Shown: positions 1 through 8,575 of the stretch, piece after piece | Layout: every line of letters starts with the position of its first letter | Position numbering within the stretch: the first letter of the stretch is position 1 | Assembly: GCA_903893565.1 (NCBI GenBank) | Contig: CAITMU010000100.1 | Span: 1-35,576, forward strand | Length of the DNA stretch: 35,576 nt | Direction: 5' to 3' | Source: an uncultured beta proteobacterium | GTDB taxonomy: Bacteria; Pseudomonadota; Gammaproteobacteria; Burkholderiales; SG8-41 | The notes under the pieces: model-generated | The model's input: only the letters and a program-made list of their open reading frames with translations | The model's database searches: none | What the model was told of the DNA's origin: nothing | Translations under genes and position numbers: made by a program

Positions 1-188
1 AATTAATAATTAATTTTTGATTAAATAAATACTTTGTATTTTAGTATATACAAAATATATTTGTAAAATACTTATTCCCATTTATTATTTTCTGTATCGT
101 AATCTTCTACTTGAACTATTTTAAATCATAAAAAATCATGTTAAGATTAGTTTTCATTATTTTTTCTACAAGAAAAATCTTTAGTATC

Positions 189-812
189 ATGATTTTAAAA
201 TTTTTTTTTATTACGTTATTATTTTTCTTAATAAATCTCCCAGTCCAATCTCAATACTCATCAAGGCGCCCCGCGCAACGTCTGGACATCTGTGAGTCAA
301 TGAAATTACCCGATGGACAAGGCGGATGCTGTCGGGTCAGTCTTGAAGCACTTGAGATGATCATGATTCCCAGTAATTCAGGCCCTAAAGTAAGTGACTT
401 GGTCCCTAACAATAAAGGAGCTTGTTGCTTAGAGGGTTACGATTGTCCACACGCTGAGCCAGAATACTGTGAGAAAAAAGGTGCTACCTGCGGCTTTGAT
501 ATACCTGATGAGAATAAAGTTGCTGGTTCAACTGATCGCCGATTTCAGATCTATAAAACCAAATCGCAAGCCATAATAATGGGTGCAAAAGCGGGAATAT
601 TGCAAAGAGCGTTGAGGGGTATGACTGGAAATAATCCCAATCTAGAAAATTTTATGAATATTGTTGAGTCTTTAAAAGAACAATTTTCTGGGGTTTCTAA
701 ATTTGACCGATCTTTAAAGGCATCTTATGAATCGGCTATGAAACTGATGGATGACCAGACTGCGCAGTCCGAGGCACTCAAATTGTATCAACAATTAAGA
801 GGCTTCAAATAA
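189..812 (+). CDS. Cys-rich exported protein of unknown function
   Basis: I do not recognise the family. The frame is open from an ATG at 138, but I prefer the ATG at 189. From there the protein (207 aa) begins with a clean signal peptide: MILK, a Phe/Leu/Ile-rich core, and an LPVQSQ-type cleavage region. The mature N-terminal half carries eight cysteines, including two CC pairs (GGCCR and GACCLEGYDC) and a C-x6-C pair (YCEKKGATC), so a disulfide-bonded extracytoplasmic domain is likely. The C-terminal half is Cys-free, charged and probably helical. There is no convincing Shine-Dalgarno at either start. The upstream DNA is extremely AT-rich. A 317-bp AT-rich gap separates it from the next gene, so it is probably transcribed alone. 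That it is a gene is fairly sure; its function is unknown. Confidence 0.65.
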   Translation: MILKFFFITLLFFLINLPVQSQYSSRRPAQRLDICESMKLPDGQGGCCRVSLEALEMIMIPSNSGPKVSDLVPNNKGACCLEGYDCPHAEPEYCEKKGATCGFDIPDENKVAGSTDRRFQIYKTKSQAIIMGAKAGILQRALRGMTGNNPNLENFMNIVESLKEQFSGVSKFDRSLKASYESAMKLMDDQTAQSEALKLYQQLRGFK

Positions 813-1129
813 TCAGTTTTTTTTATTACCGTTGCAATAAAAAAGTAAAGTTATTTCTAAAAAATTAATTGCAAAAATTAAATTTTCAACAAATTTATTG
901 TTGCACCAATAGAGTGCATTTGCTTTTAAAAAAGCTTTTTTAAAGTGCAAAATAATAATTTCCACAGAATATTTATAAAAAATGTAAATAAAATATGTTA
1001 ATTGAAGTTAATTTGTGGCAAAATTTCACGCAATATTTTATTAAAATGTATCAAGATTAATACAGAATAAAATTTTTAGATTATCCGAAAATTTTATAAA
1101 TGAAGTTTAATTTTATCCTAGGAGACACT
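813..1129. other. AT-rich intergenic region, no gene seen
   Basis: This stretch of about 317 bp is almost entirely A/T with scattered short inverted repeats, and no coding frame is supported on either strand. It presumably holds the terminator of the preceding gene and the promoter of the operon starting at 1130, but I cannot pick convincing -35/-10 boxes because nearly every hexamer is AT-rich. Confidence 0.4.
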
Positions 1130-1468
1130 ATGAAGTTCTTGAAATTTTTAACTATTTTTTCACTTGTGTTTTTTGTTAGCTTCTCAGCTTCAGCTCAAAC
1201 CGTCAAAGCAGACAACGTTAACTTTGTGTCATACCGTTTTCAAGGTACTGTTTCTGAATTACGTTTCATAGAAGGTAAGAAGTGGTCAGAGAAATGGAAG
1301 GGAGAAACCTACAACTACGTTGAAGAATCTCAAGATGAGTGGTCAGTTTATTTATTAAATCCTGAGCTCAATTCTCGACTACAAATTGACTTGTTTAAAA
1401 AAATGGTTATTTACGTCGAAGATGGTAAAAAAGTGAACTCTCCCATTATTAAAGCCCTTTCTCAATAG
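1130..1468 (+). CDS. Small exported protein of unknown function
   Basis: The frame opens at 1100, but the start is set at the ATG at 1130. An AGGAG sits at 1120-1124, five bases upstream, and translation from there gives a textbook signal peptide (MKFLKF, hydrophobic core, SASAQ at about residue 23). The mature part is roughly 90 aa, contains several Trp/Tyr residues and no cysteine, and looks like a small beta-rich domain. I do not recognise a family. The TMEM43-family gene starts 44 bp downstream on the same strand, so it is probably the first gene of an operon with the TMEM43, AIM24 and DUF4337 genes. Function unknown; periplasmic location inferred from the signal peptide. Confidence 0.65.
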   Translation: MKFLKFLTIFSLVFFVSFSASAQTVKADNVNFVSYRFQGTVSELRFIEGKKWSEKWKGETYNYVEESQDEWSVYLLNPELNSRLQIDLFKKMVIYVEDGKKVNSPIIKALSQ

Positions 1469-1512
1469 TTTAATTCTGAAAATTTATTAACTTATAAAAT
1501 TGGACTCAAAAT

Positions 1513-2652
1513 ATGGCTGATAATTCTTTTACCACTCAAACGTCACAAAGTTGGTTACAAAAGATAATGGGCGGTTTTATTGGCACCATTATTGGTTTGA
1601 TACTCATTCCTATTTGTATTTATGGCCTATGGTACAACGAAGGATTTGCTGTAAAAGCCTATAAAGCATTAAATTCAGGGGCTAGTCAGCTAGTCACTGC
1701 TGCTGTCGATGCCGTCAACCCCTCCAATGAAAAAAAATTAATCTATTTAACGGGCAAAGTGACATCTGAGGAGCCTGCTAAGGACGAAATCTTCGGTCAA
1801 CTAGGTGATGATGTTCTAGTCATTAAACGTCATGTTGCCATGTATCAATGGGTAGAAACTCAAAAATCGACCTCAGAAGATAAAGTTGGAGGCAGCACGA
1901 CAACAACGACTACCTATTCCTATAATAAGGACTGGAAAGAGGAGCCGATCAATTCCTCTTCATTCAAAGTAACGGCCGATCACAAAAATCCCGATATGCC
2001 TTTAAAAACAGGCGTTAGCGTGGCTAAGCCTATTAAATTAGGAGCCTTTGAATTAGAAGAACCGGTGACGAATGAATTAGAAAAATTTTACACCCCCTTT
2101 GATAATGTTGCTGAGGTGCCTGAGGAATTTAAAAAATCAGGTAATAGTTTTTATAAAAGTGAATCGCCTGATTCGCCAAAAATTGGTGATTTAAAAATTA
2201 CTTTTGAGGTGGTTAAGTCACAAGATGTTTCTGTCATTGGTGGACAGGAAAATTCAAAATTAACAAAGTTTGAAGATTCTAAAAATGATTACTCGATCCT
2301 TATTTTAAAGCCTGGAACTGTTAACGCTAAAGAACTCTTCAAACAAGAAGAAGCCTCTGTTGGTACGATGACTTGGGTATTTCGTGCAGTAGGTATTATT
2401 GCGCTATGCGTTGCTTTTATGATGCTCACTTCTGTCCTTCAGGCCCTTGCTGCGGTATTGCCGTTCTTAAGCACAATGGTTGCCGCCGGAGCCTTTATGA
2501 TAGCCCTACCATTAGCTTTATTTATTGGGCTAATAACAATTGCATCTTCTTGGGTATTACATCGCCCTATCATAGGCATTGGAATTATTTTGGTGGCTGT
2601 ATTAATTAAATATGGCTTCTATAAGCTAGCCCATTCCAAATCGAACGCATAG
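1513..2652 (+). CDS. TMEM43-family membrane protein
   Basis: This 379-aa protein matches the TMEM43 family pattern known from animals and many bacteria. There is one N-terminal membrane segment (about residues 20-42), followed by the characteristic WYNEGFAVKAYKALNSGA stretch and the NEKKLIYLTGKV stretch. A large soluble domain (about 60-285) follows, then three closely spaced hydrophobic segments at the C terminus (about 288-306, 310-340 and 345-372). In eukaryotes the family sits in inner nuclear/ER membranes; the bacterial function is not established. It is downstream of a small exported protein (44-bp gap) and upstream of an AIM24-family gene (37-bp gap), which suggests a shared envelope or membrane-maintenance role. 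Family call confident, role unknown. Confidence 0.85.
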   Translation: MADNSFTTQTSQSWLQKIMGGFIGTIIGLILIPICIYGLWYNEGFAVKAYKALNSGASQLVTAAVDAVNPSNEKKLIYLTGKVTSEEPAKDEIFGQLGDDVLVIKRHVAMYQWVETQKSTSEDKVGGSTTTTTTYSYNKDWKEEPINSSSFKVTADHKNPDMPLKTGVSVAKPIKLGAFELEEPVTNELEKFYTPFDNVAEVPEEFKKSGNSFYKSESPDSPKIGDLKITFEVVKSQDVSVIGGQENSKLTKFEDSKNDYSILILKPGTVNAKELFKQEEASVGTMTWVFRAVGIIALCVAFMMLTSVLQALAAVLPFLSTMVAAGAFMIALPLALFIGLITIASSWVLHRPIIGIGIILVAVLIKYGFYKLAHSKSNA

Positions 2653-2689
2653 GTAATTCTGTAATTTTTTTAGACTTTAAGAGCAAAAT

Positions 2690-3454
2690 ATGAAGTCGTC
2701 TATCACTGGACAGATTATGCAAACAGTCAATATTGATCTTGATATTGGAGAAACTGTTTATAGTCAAACTAATACCATGTGTTGGATGAATGATCATATT
2801 TCAATGGATACGAATACCGGTGGTGGTTTTTTTGCTGGCCTTGGCAGAGCTTTAACCGGTATTAGTTTCTTCATTACTGACTTTACCTCTAAGGGGCAGG
2901 GGCATATTGCCTTTGCCCCTCGCTTTCCTGGCACGATCATCGAAAAGTCATTTAATACCGATGAAAGCATCATCTGTAGGAAAGAAACTTTTTTATGTGC
3001 GCAAAAATCAGTTTCACTTGAGGTGTTTTGGCAAAAAAAAATTGGCTGTGGCTTTTTCGGTGGCAATGGATTTATGTTGCAAAAAGTCAAAGGGCCTGGT
3101 GTAGCATGGCTTGATTTTTCTGGGGAATTAGTTTCCAAAACTCTGTTACCCGGCGAAAAAATACTGGTTCATGCAGGTCACGTTGGCGCTTTTGAACCTA
3201 CCGTTAAGTTTGACATTCAGATGCTCAAAGGTTTTAAGAATATCTTGTTTGGCGGCGAGGGCTTATTTTTAGCGACATTGACCGGGCCTGGAACGATCTG
3301 GTTACAAAGCATGCCAATTATGAACTTAGCCGAAGAATTAATGCATTACTTACCCAATCAGGCATCTGGTTCGCACAACAATATAGCTACCACTGTAGGT
3401 GCGGGGGTGGTGGGAGCTGCGCTGGGTGGTTTGTTTAGTGACAAAAAAGATTAA
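2690..3454 (+). CDS. AIM24/TIGR00266-family protein
   Basis: This 254-aa protein has the features of the AIM24 (DUF124/TIGR00266) family. The N-terminal beta domain includes ETVYSQTNTMCWM, followed by a Gly-rich GGGFFAGLGRALTG loop, an FTSKGQGHIAFAPRFPG strand pair and a second repeat around GGEGLFLATLTGPGTIWLQSMP. The C terminus ends in a glycine/alanine-rich helix (GAGVVGAALGGLF). Yeast Aim24 is a mitochondrial inner-membrane protein involved in cristae/MICOS integrity; bacterial members are uncharacterised. A purine-rich AAGAG lies just upstream of the ATG. Position between TMEM43 and DUF4337 genes supports a common membrane-associated function. There is no signal peptide, so it is probably cytoplasmic or peripheral. 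Confidence 0.85.
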   Translation: MKSSITGQIMQTVNIDLDIGETVYSQTNTMCWMNDHISMDTNTGGGFFAGLGRALTGISFFITDFTSKGQGHIAFAPRFPGTIIEKSFNTDESIICRKETFLCAQKSVSLEVFWQKKIGCGFFGGNGFMLQKVKGPGVAWLDFSGELVSKTLLPGEKILVHAGHVGAFEPTVKFDIQMLKGFKNILFGGEGLFLATLTGPGTIWLQSMPIMNLAEELMHYLPNQASGSHNNIATTVGAGVVGAALGGLFSDKKD

Positions 3455-3501
3455 GCTAGAAATTTCCGCTATTTTTTACTATCTGAACTTGGAGAATTGT
3501 C

Positions 3502-4083
3502 ATGGAAGCACATGAAGCTACAGAGTTAATCGAACATGGGCATGGGCATGAAAACAATAAAACGGCCTTCATCATATCTTTTTTTGCTATGGTATTAGCC
3601 ATTGCTGCATTAGGAGGAGCCAATGCAACGAAAGAAGCAACCAAAGAAAATATATTAGCTTCTAATGCTCATAATTTTTATCAGGCAAAGGTCTCAAGGC
3701 AACAAGCCTTAAGCATAGCCTCAACGAATCTTGAAATTAAGCTTGCTGAACAACCTACTATGTCAACCGCAAGTAAAGAGCTTATTTTACAAAAATTAGA
3801 AGAATACAAAAAAAACATTCAACGCTATGAATCTGATCCAGAAAATAAAGAGGGGAAAAAAGAACTTCTCTTGATTGCTAAAGAGCATGAAATGGAAAGA
3901 GATCATGCTATACATCAAGATCCTTGGTTTGATTGTGCAGAAAGTATTTTGCAAATCGCTATAGTCATACTCTCTGTTTCAATACTGGGATCCATTCCTG
4001 CATTAGTCTATGTCGGGAGTCTTTTAGGCATTGTAGGTTTACTTTCAACGATTAATGGCTTTTTGCTAATTTTCCACTTTTAG
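3502..4083 (+). CDS. DUF4337-family membrane protein
   Basis: This 193-aa protein resembles DUF4337 proteins. A His-rich N terminus (HGHGHENN) precedes a first membrane helix (about residues 22-42, ending GGANATKEA). A long charged, probably coiled-coil segment (about 45-140) carries the ASNAHNFYQAKVSRQ stretch. Two C-terminal membrane helices follow (about 148-170 and 172-193). GGAG at 3491-3494, seven bases before the ATG, fixes the start. It is the last gene of the plus-strand operon, 47 bp after the AIM24-family gene. Function unknown. The His-rich tail could bind metal, but this is only inference. Confidence 0.8.
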   Translation: MEAHEATELIEHGHGHENNKTAFIISFFAMVLAIAALGGANATKEATKENILASNAHNFYQAKVSRQQALSIASTNLEIKLAEQPTMSTASKELILQKLEEYKKNIQRYESDPENKEGKKELLLIAKEHEMERDHAIHQDPWFDCAESILQIAIVILSVSILGSIPALVYVGSLLGIVGLLSTINGFLLIFHF

Positions 4084-4314
4084 TAGAAATAGGGGGAAGC
4101 TTGTGCTACCCCCCCCTCCCAAACCATTCAATTTTGTTGATATCCTATTGATTGACTAGCACAACGTATCAAAATTCAGATTCGTTAAAAAAAGTAGATA
4201 CTAGGCTTAAGGGTTTATGAAAGCGGTGCCAAGGCTATTTATTTTAGAATAGTCGATTGTATGAAGCCGCGTCTAATACTAGTTTAGGTTTTGTGAGGGT
4301 AAAACCCAATAAAA

Positions 4315-4650
4315 CTATAGGGTTACTACGGTTTTGGAAAAAAATAAAATCACTAAAACCCCGCTAAGAATCAGACCAATACCCAATAAAGCTCCAAAAT
4401 CTAATTTTTGGCCCAACCATAACCAGCCTATTATGACTGTTAATGAAACCCCTGCCCCCGACCAAATGGCCGAGGTCACAGCTACCCCGATCGTTTGAAG
4501 TACAAGTGAAAGAAGAAAAAGGGCGATACCGTAACCCACCAAAACAACTATCGAAGGTACTAATTTTGTAAACCCCTCACAATACTTCAAAGATGTCGTA
4601 GCAACAACTTCTGCAACGATAGCAATTGCTAAGTAAAACCAAATTTTCAT
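4315..4650 (-). CDS. SMR-family small multidrug/cation transporter (EmrE/QacE type)
   Basis: At 111 aa with four membrane helices, this has the family's normal length. The essential membrane Glu is at residue 14 (IVAEVVATTSLK), with SEGF-like CEGFT at 24-28, Tyr40 and the AIWSG motif with Trp63, all in EmrE register. Family members exchange protons for quaternary cations, guanidinium or polyamines across the inner membrane, usually as antiparallel dimers. The residue matching EmrE Tyr60 is Ser60, and EmrE Tyr4 is Trp here, so the drug specificity may not be that of EmrE. It stands alone: no partner SMR gene is adjacent, and it is convergent with the DUF4337 gene. No good Shine-Dalgarno is visible. 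Confidence 0.88.
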   Translation of the reverse strand: MKIWFYLAIAIVAEVVATTSLKYCEGFTKLVPSIVVLVGYGIALFLLSLVLQTIGVAVTSAIWSGAGVSLTVIIGWLWLGQKLDFGALLGIGLILSGVLVILFFSKTVVTL

Positions 4651-4877
4651 ATCAAGACTTTTAAATAACGTTCAAAATTTTTAAGGTTGAGAGCTGAAGG
4701 CTTATTTTCCGCCTGAATCACGTATTACAAATTCCTACATTATCATAATTCTTTTTTTTTATTCATTCATTAACAATAAAAAAATAAGTCTTTTACAAAA
4801 ACACGAGGCCGTAAACGAATCAATTAATATTAAAAATAGATAAAAACTTCAAACACTCAAATGATGAATGACTTAAT

Positions 4878-5774
4878 CTATTGATGATGCGATAAGCTCA
4901 AAAAGTCCGCATTAAAAACTTGATCTGCCATCACTTGACAACGTTTAATCAGTCGAGATTCATGGGGTAAATAATCCGGTATAGCATTATGTAACGTACC
5001 GATGTGATCCCACATCAAAACATCACCTTCATTCCACTGATGACGATATTGATACTTGGTTTGCAACTGATGAGAAAAAAGCTGCTGCAAGGTTTGATCA
5101 CTATCCTTTTGGCTTAATTCATTAATTCTCATGGCGTAGCCAGGATTGCAGTAAAGGACCGATTGATGAGTCAAGGGGTGTTTCAAAAATAGCGGGTGTA
5201 TAGAGGGGGGGCGTTTAGCACGTTGCTCTGGCGTCAAGGGTTTACGGATGCTACCAGGGCGATTGACCATACCTTCCCAAAACTTATTAAAATCGTGGGT
5301 AACAGTAAAATGAAGAAGCCTATTTTTTAAATCTTCAGACAAATCGGTGAAGGCAGCATGCATATTAGCAAATAAGGTGTCCCCAAGTGCCCTTCCCTCC
5401 CGGCGCGGGACTTCAATTGCATAAAGCACGTTAACAAACCCAATCGTGTCGTTATAAGACATATCGGTATGCCAATCTTGGCCAGCATCAGGGAGCCCTA
5501 TCAATTCACCTTCTTTTTTTATATTGGATAAAATACTGACTTCTGGAAAACCAGGCTCATTCAGTCCACTCAACCCCTTTTGTAACCCTCCAAACTGAGC
5601 GGAAAAATCTCGAAGGTTTTGAGCACTTAAAGATTGGGATGGGAAGCAAAGAACGCCATAGCGTCCTAGAGCCTTTAAAAGGTGCTCACGGTTAGGCGAA
5701 CTAAGCGGCTGCGAGAGATCAATACCCCCTACCCTGGCACCTAGGATGGCACTCATTGATGTAAATTCAAGCAT
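4878..5774 (-). CDS. TauD/TfdA-family Fe(II)/2-oxoglutarate dioxygenase
   Basis: This 298-aa protein has the expected length and the 2-His-1-carboxylate facial triad. His102 and Asp104 lie in WHTDMSY and the distal His262 in WDHIGTLHNA, with Arg274/Arg278 positioned to bind the 2-oxoglutarate carboxylate. The HPLFLKHP block near 193-200 is also typical. Family members hydroxylate or cleave taurine, alkyl sulfates, 2,4-D and related acids; the substrate here cannot be read from the sequence. AAGGA five bases before the ATG supports the start. It is monocistronic, with gaps of over 200 bp on both sides. Confident on enzyme class, not on substrate. Confidence 0.9.
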   Translation of the reverse strand: MLEFTSMSAILGARVGGIDLSQPLSSPNREHLLKALGRYGVLCFPSQSLSAQNLRDFSAQFGGLQKGLSGLNEPGFPEVSILSNIKKEGELIGLPDAGQDWHTDMSYNDTIGFVNVLYAIEVPRREGRALGDTLFANMHAAFTDLSEDLKNRLLHFTVTHDFNKFWEGMVNRPGSIRKPLTPEQRAKRPPSIHPLFLKHPLTHQSVLYCNPGYAMRINELSQKDSDQTLQQLFSHQLQTKYQYRHQWNEGDVLMWDHIGTLHNAIPDYLPHESRLIKRCQVMADQVFNADFLSLSHHQ

Positions 5775-6194
5775 CGAAATCCTTAAGCATGATTAAAAAG
5801 ATACTTTCACATATCCATCATTTTTCAAAAACAAGAGTTTAGATCAAATAAGCCTGAAAGGGGCAATTTAGGGAAATCTAAGCTTTAGAAAAGAATATTC
5901 TGCGGGTTAGCTTATTTATTGGGACTCTTAGGATTTGTGGAAGTTCAATATTTCATGAGAGGCGAATATTTCTCTGCCAACCTCTATATTTTGCACAGAT
6001 TTGAGCTCAAAAAAGACTTAATATATTTTAAAGTCTTTTTTTGAAGCGATTCTTCTCGAACCTATTATTGTAGATAAACCCTAGCAACACCTTCTTGATC
6101 TATTGACTTATCCTGTATTTATAAATTCAACATAACAGTCCGTGGAAAAACATGGCCTCGTCAATAACCCCCTACAATCGAAAACACTTAGTCC
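5775..6194. other. Intergenic region with a terminator, no gene seen
   Basis: About 420 bp lie between the start of the TauD-family gene and the end of the DUF6644 pair. Apart from the strong hairpin at 6009-6041 (listed separately) and the TauD-family leader, I see no coding frame or RNA gene. Confidence 0.4.
6009..6041 (-). terminator. Bidirectional intrinsic terminator-like hairpin
   Basis: A perfect 11-bp stem (6009-6019 pairs with 6031-6041) encloses an 11-nt loop. The outer six pairs are A:T, so the RNA on either strand ends in a U-run. It lies downstream of the minus-strand DUF6644 pair and is probably its terminator. Confidence 0.55.
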
Positions 6195-6701
6195 TTACGT
6201 CGTAAAACCAATCCAACGACCAAACCCGACAATAAAAGCCCAAAGACATAAAGATAGAATGCCCGCAATCACAGCACTTTTAGGAGGAATGGCATAGGCT
6301 CGTCCCCAAGTATAAACATTTCTTTGTGTATAAAAATGAAAATAAAGCATGTTGCAAGCGGCTAACATCAAAAAAACTATCTTTAATAAAAAGTAATTAT
6401 TATGGATATAAATAATCGCTTTAGAACTAAAAAGTAATCCTCCACTGACAGCGGCAATCATAAATGCTATCCAAGTGATTGGTAATAGATTGGAAATGAG
6501 ATCTACAACAGATCTATCCATTAATTTCTTGCCTAAAAGACGTAAATCCAAAATGGCGATAGAACCGACTACGACGACTAACGCTAATACATGCACCGAT
6601 TCAATCCAAGGGAAAAATACATCCTCCTCTCTGATAGCCGTGGCTAATTCGGTGTTTTGTAATACTTTCAACCAAGGGTCAATTGTAGAATAAATGTCCA
6701 T
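6195..6701 (-). CDS. DUF6644-family membrane protein (second of a tandem pair)
   Basis: The frame extends back to 6806, but that part overlaps the preceding gene out of frame and is not family-like. The ATG at 6701 gives a 168-aa protein starting MDIYSTIDPW, with its start codon 17 bp after the stop of the preceding gene. It has four predicted membrane helices. A conserved His in the ESVHVLAL motif at the start of the first helix is followed by a LDLRLLG turn, and the C terminus is GRWIGF. It is a clear paralogue of the gene immediately upstream (same VH-LA, DLR/NLR and GRWI landmarks). Biochemical role unknown; the conserved membrane His residues could be haem or metal ligands (inference only). 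Confidence 0.75.
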   Translation of the reverse strand: MDIYSTIDPWLKVLQNTELATAIREEDVFFPWIESVHVLALVVVVGSIAILDLRLLGKKLMDRSVVDLISNLLPITWIAFMIAAVSGGLLFSSKAIIYIHNNYFLLKIVFLMLAACNMLYFHFYTQRNVYTWGRAYAIPPKSAVIAGILSLCLWAFIVGFGRWIGFTT

Positions 6702-6717
6702 TTTTTTGGCTATCTCA

Positions 6718-7215
6718 TTAAACGTAGGCAATCCAACGCCCGGCGAAAATAATAGCGATCCACACCAGACAAGAAATGACCCCAAATATGCGCCCCAAGC
6801 CCTCACGGTCCTCCCAGTGTTCAGGGTTGTCTTTCAAGGGTTTATTAAAAGCATAGGTCAAGCCGATGGCCACTAATATCAAAAGTATTTTTAATTGGAA
6901 AATATTGTTTTTCAACGATCTTGCAGGCTCTCCAATAATGAGAATAGAGCCCGTAATTAACAAAATAGGTAACGCTGCCCAGATCACAGGAATAAATCGA
7001 CTCGTAATGTTAATCAAGGGCTGATTGCGCTCATAAAATCCTATCACCCTGAGATTCACGACCAACATGGACCCCATAAGAGCTGCTATAGCCAATAGAT
7101 GAACCGTCTGCACCGAAGGTACGACCCACGTCTCACGTTGAATAAATTGGCTAAGGGCGGTTGAGTCCAACCAATTGCAAACCAAAGTCAGTAGTTGCTT
7201 AATAGTTAATTCCAT
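6718..7215 (-). CDS. DUF6644-family membrane protein (first of a tandem pair)
   Basis: This 165-aa protein has four predicted membrane helices and the family landmarks: QTVHLLAI with a helix-start His, a NLRVIG turn after the second helix, a central IPVIWAALPILLITG helix, and a GRWIAYV C terminus. It is paralogous to the next gene downstream, which begins 17 bp after its stop, so the two are almost certainly co-transcribed and may form a heteromeric membrane complex (inference). Function unknown. There is no strong Shine-Dalgarno before its ATG. Confidence 0.78.
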   Translation of the reverse strand: MELTIKQLLTLVCNWLDSTALSQFIQRETWVVPSVQTVHLLAIAALMGSMLVVNLRVIGFYERNQPLINITSRFIPVIWAALPILLITGSILIIGEPARSLKNNIFQLKILLILVAIGLTYAFNKPLKDNPEHWEDREGLGRIFGVISCLVWIAIIFAGRWIAYV

Positions 7216-7595
7216 AATATTTTTTCTTTTGCCGCAACTTTTTATTTATCTATACAGTGCTTTTAAAATGGACTCTGAAGATAATCTACGCTAAATCTAA
7301 AGTATGTTTCTTTACTTTTTTTTATTAAACAATGAAACCACTATAATGACTTCCAACTATTTTCGCAAGTAGTCGATTTTTTTGATATCTTATGCCAAAA
7401 TAATATCAAACTTACCTACCAATGTTAGATTATTGTGCCTTTTTTTAGTCAGCTTTATGCGTTGACTCACAATCGAATTTCATGAAAAAACAGCCTCACT
7501 CATTTTTTAAACCTAGAGAGACTCTTTTATATTGAATACGATAAATGATCTATCAGATTAATTAAGAAATCCCTCTTAAACCGCTTTAAAATAAA
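7216..7595. other. AT-rich intergenic region, no gene seen
   Basis: About 380 bp lie between the nitrilase-family gene and the DUF6644 pair, both on the minus strand. It should hold the promoter of the pair and the end of the nitrilase transcript. A short inverted repeat occurs at 7561-7578 (6-bp arms, 6-nt loop, no clear U-run). No coding frame is supported. Confidence 0.35.
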
Positions 7596-8414
7596 TTATT
7601 TATTAAAAGCTCGATCATGAGCCAAACTGGGCAATTGATTTCTTGTTTTTTCTACCCTCTCTATATCAATTTCTGCATATACAATTCCAGGGTTTTCTCC
7701 ACCATCAACCACAATCTCCCCCCAAGGATTAACCACCAGTGAATGACCAAAAGTCTTGCGACCTCCGGCATGCTCCCCACACATCGCGGGGGCTACAATG
7801 AAGCAGGCATTTTCAATAGCCCGCGCTTGTAGGAGGACGTGCCAATGCGCTTTACCGGTTGATTGCTGGAAGGATGAAGGGACCGTAATTATTTGTGCTC
7901 CCGCTTGAGCCAGTGCACGAAAAAGCGCTGGAAAACGAAGGTCATAACAAATCGTCATCCCGATCTGCCCCCAAGGGGAATTGACTAATCCGAGTCGGTT
8001 TCCAGGTCTATAGGCAGCCGATTCTCGTATTTGCCTGCCATCGGGTAAAGTTACATCGAAAAGGTGAATTTTGTCATATTGGCCAACTTCAACCCCTTTA
8101 TCATCAATTAAAAATGAACGATTACTCATCAAAGGATCAAATGCTTTAAGGGTTAAAGAGCCTATTAAAAGCCAAATACCCAGTTCACCTGCCAAAGCTT
8201 TAAAATGAGCCAGGGGGAGCCCCCCATCGGCAGGCAATGCATTTTCCCTCATTACCCGACCACTGCTATCCATCATAAGTGTATATTCTGGGGTCAGAAT
8301 AAAGGTTGCCCCATTGCTAGCCGCTTGCCTTATTAAAGCTTCGACTTCTGCCTGATTATTTTCAAGGACATTGGACGTATTAGTTTGAATGCAGGCTAGT
8401 TTCAAGAGTTTCAT
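7596..8414 (-). CDS. Nitrilase-superfamily carbon-nitrogen hydrolase (Nit/omega-amidase-like)
   Basis: This 272-aa protein has the usual length for the Nit1/Nit2 branch. The catalytic triad is visible: Glu43 in LTPEYTL, Lys115 in YDKIHLFD and Cys156 in ICYDLRFP. These enzymes hydrolyse small amides such as 2-oxo-acid omega-amides or deaminated glutathione; the YDKIHLFDV and CYDLRFP blocks are those of the Nit2-like branch. It is cytoplasmic. The gene is divergent from the IPMDH-family gene (about 160 bp between the starts). No obvious Shine-Dalgarno precedes the ATG at 8414, but the N terminus (MKLLKLACIQT) aligns with the family start. Confidence 0.9.
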   Translation of the reverse strand: MKLLKLACIQTNTSNVLENNQAEVEALIRQAASNGATFILTPEYTLMMDSSGRVMRENALPADGGLPLAHFKALAGELGIWLLIGSLTLKAFDPLMSNRSFLIDDKGVEVGQYDKIHLFDVTLPDGRQIRESAAYRPGNRLGLVNSPWGQIGMTICYDLRFPALFRALAQAGAQIITVPSSFQQSTGKAHWHVLLQARAIENACFIVAPAMCGEHAGGRKTFGHSLVVNPWGEIVVDGGENPGIVYAEIDIERVEKTRNQLPSLAHDRAFNK

Positions 8415-8575
8415 GGGGAATTTTTAGGAATAAAAAAAAGACAGATTTTTCATGTATTGAGAACTTTTTATGCTGGGAAAGATTGCAAGTCAGCTCTCAA
8501 AGTGAAATCATTGTAGGATGTATTTGGTTCTTTGCCGAGATTTTAACTAGCTATTTAATCATAAGGAGAATTGTA

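Noticed and set aside
4092..4116. G-run and C-run after the DUF4337 gene as an intrinsic terminator
   Set aside because: The GGGGG and CCCCCCCC runs can pair, but there is no U-run and the loop is long, so function is doubtful.
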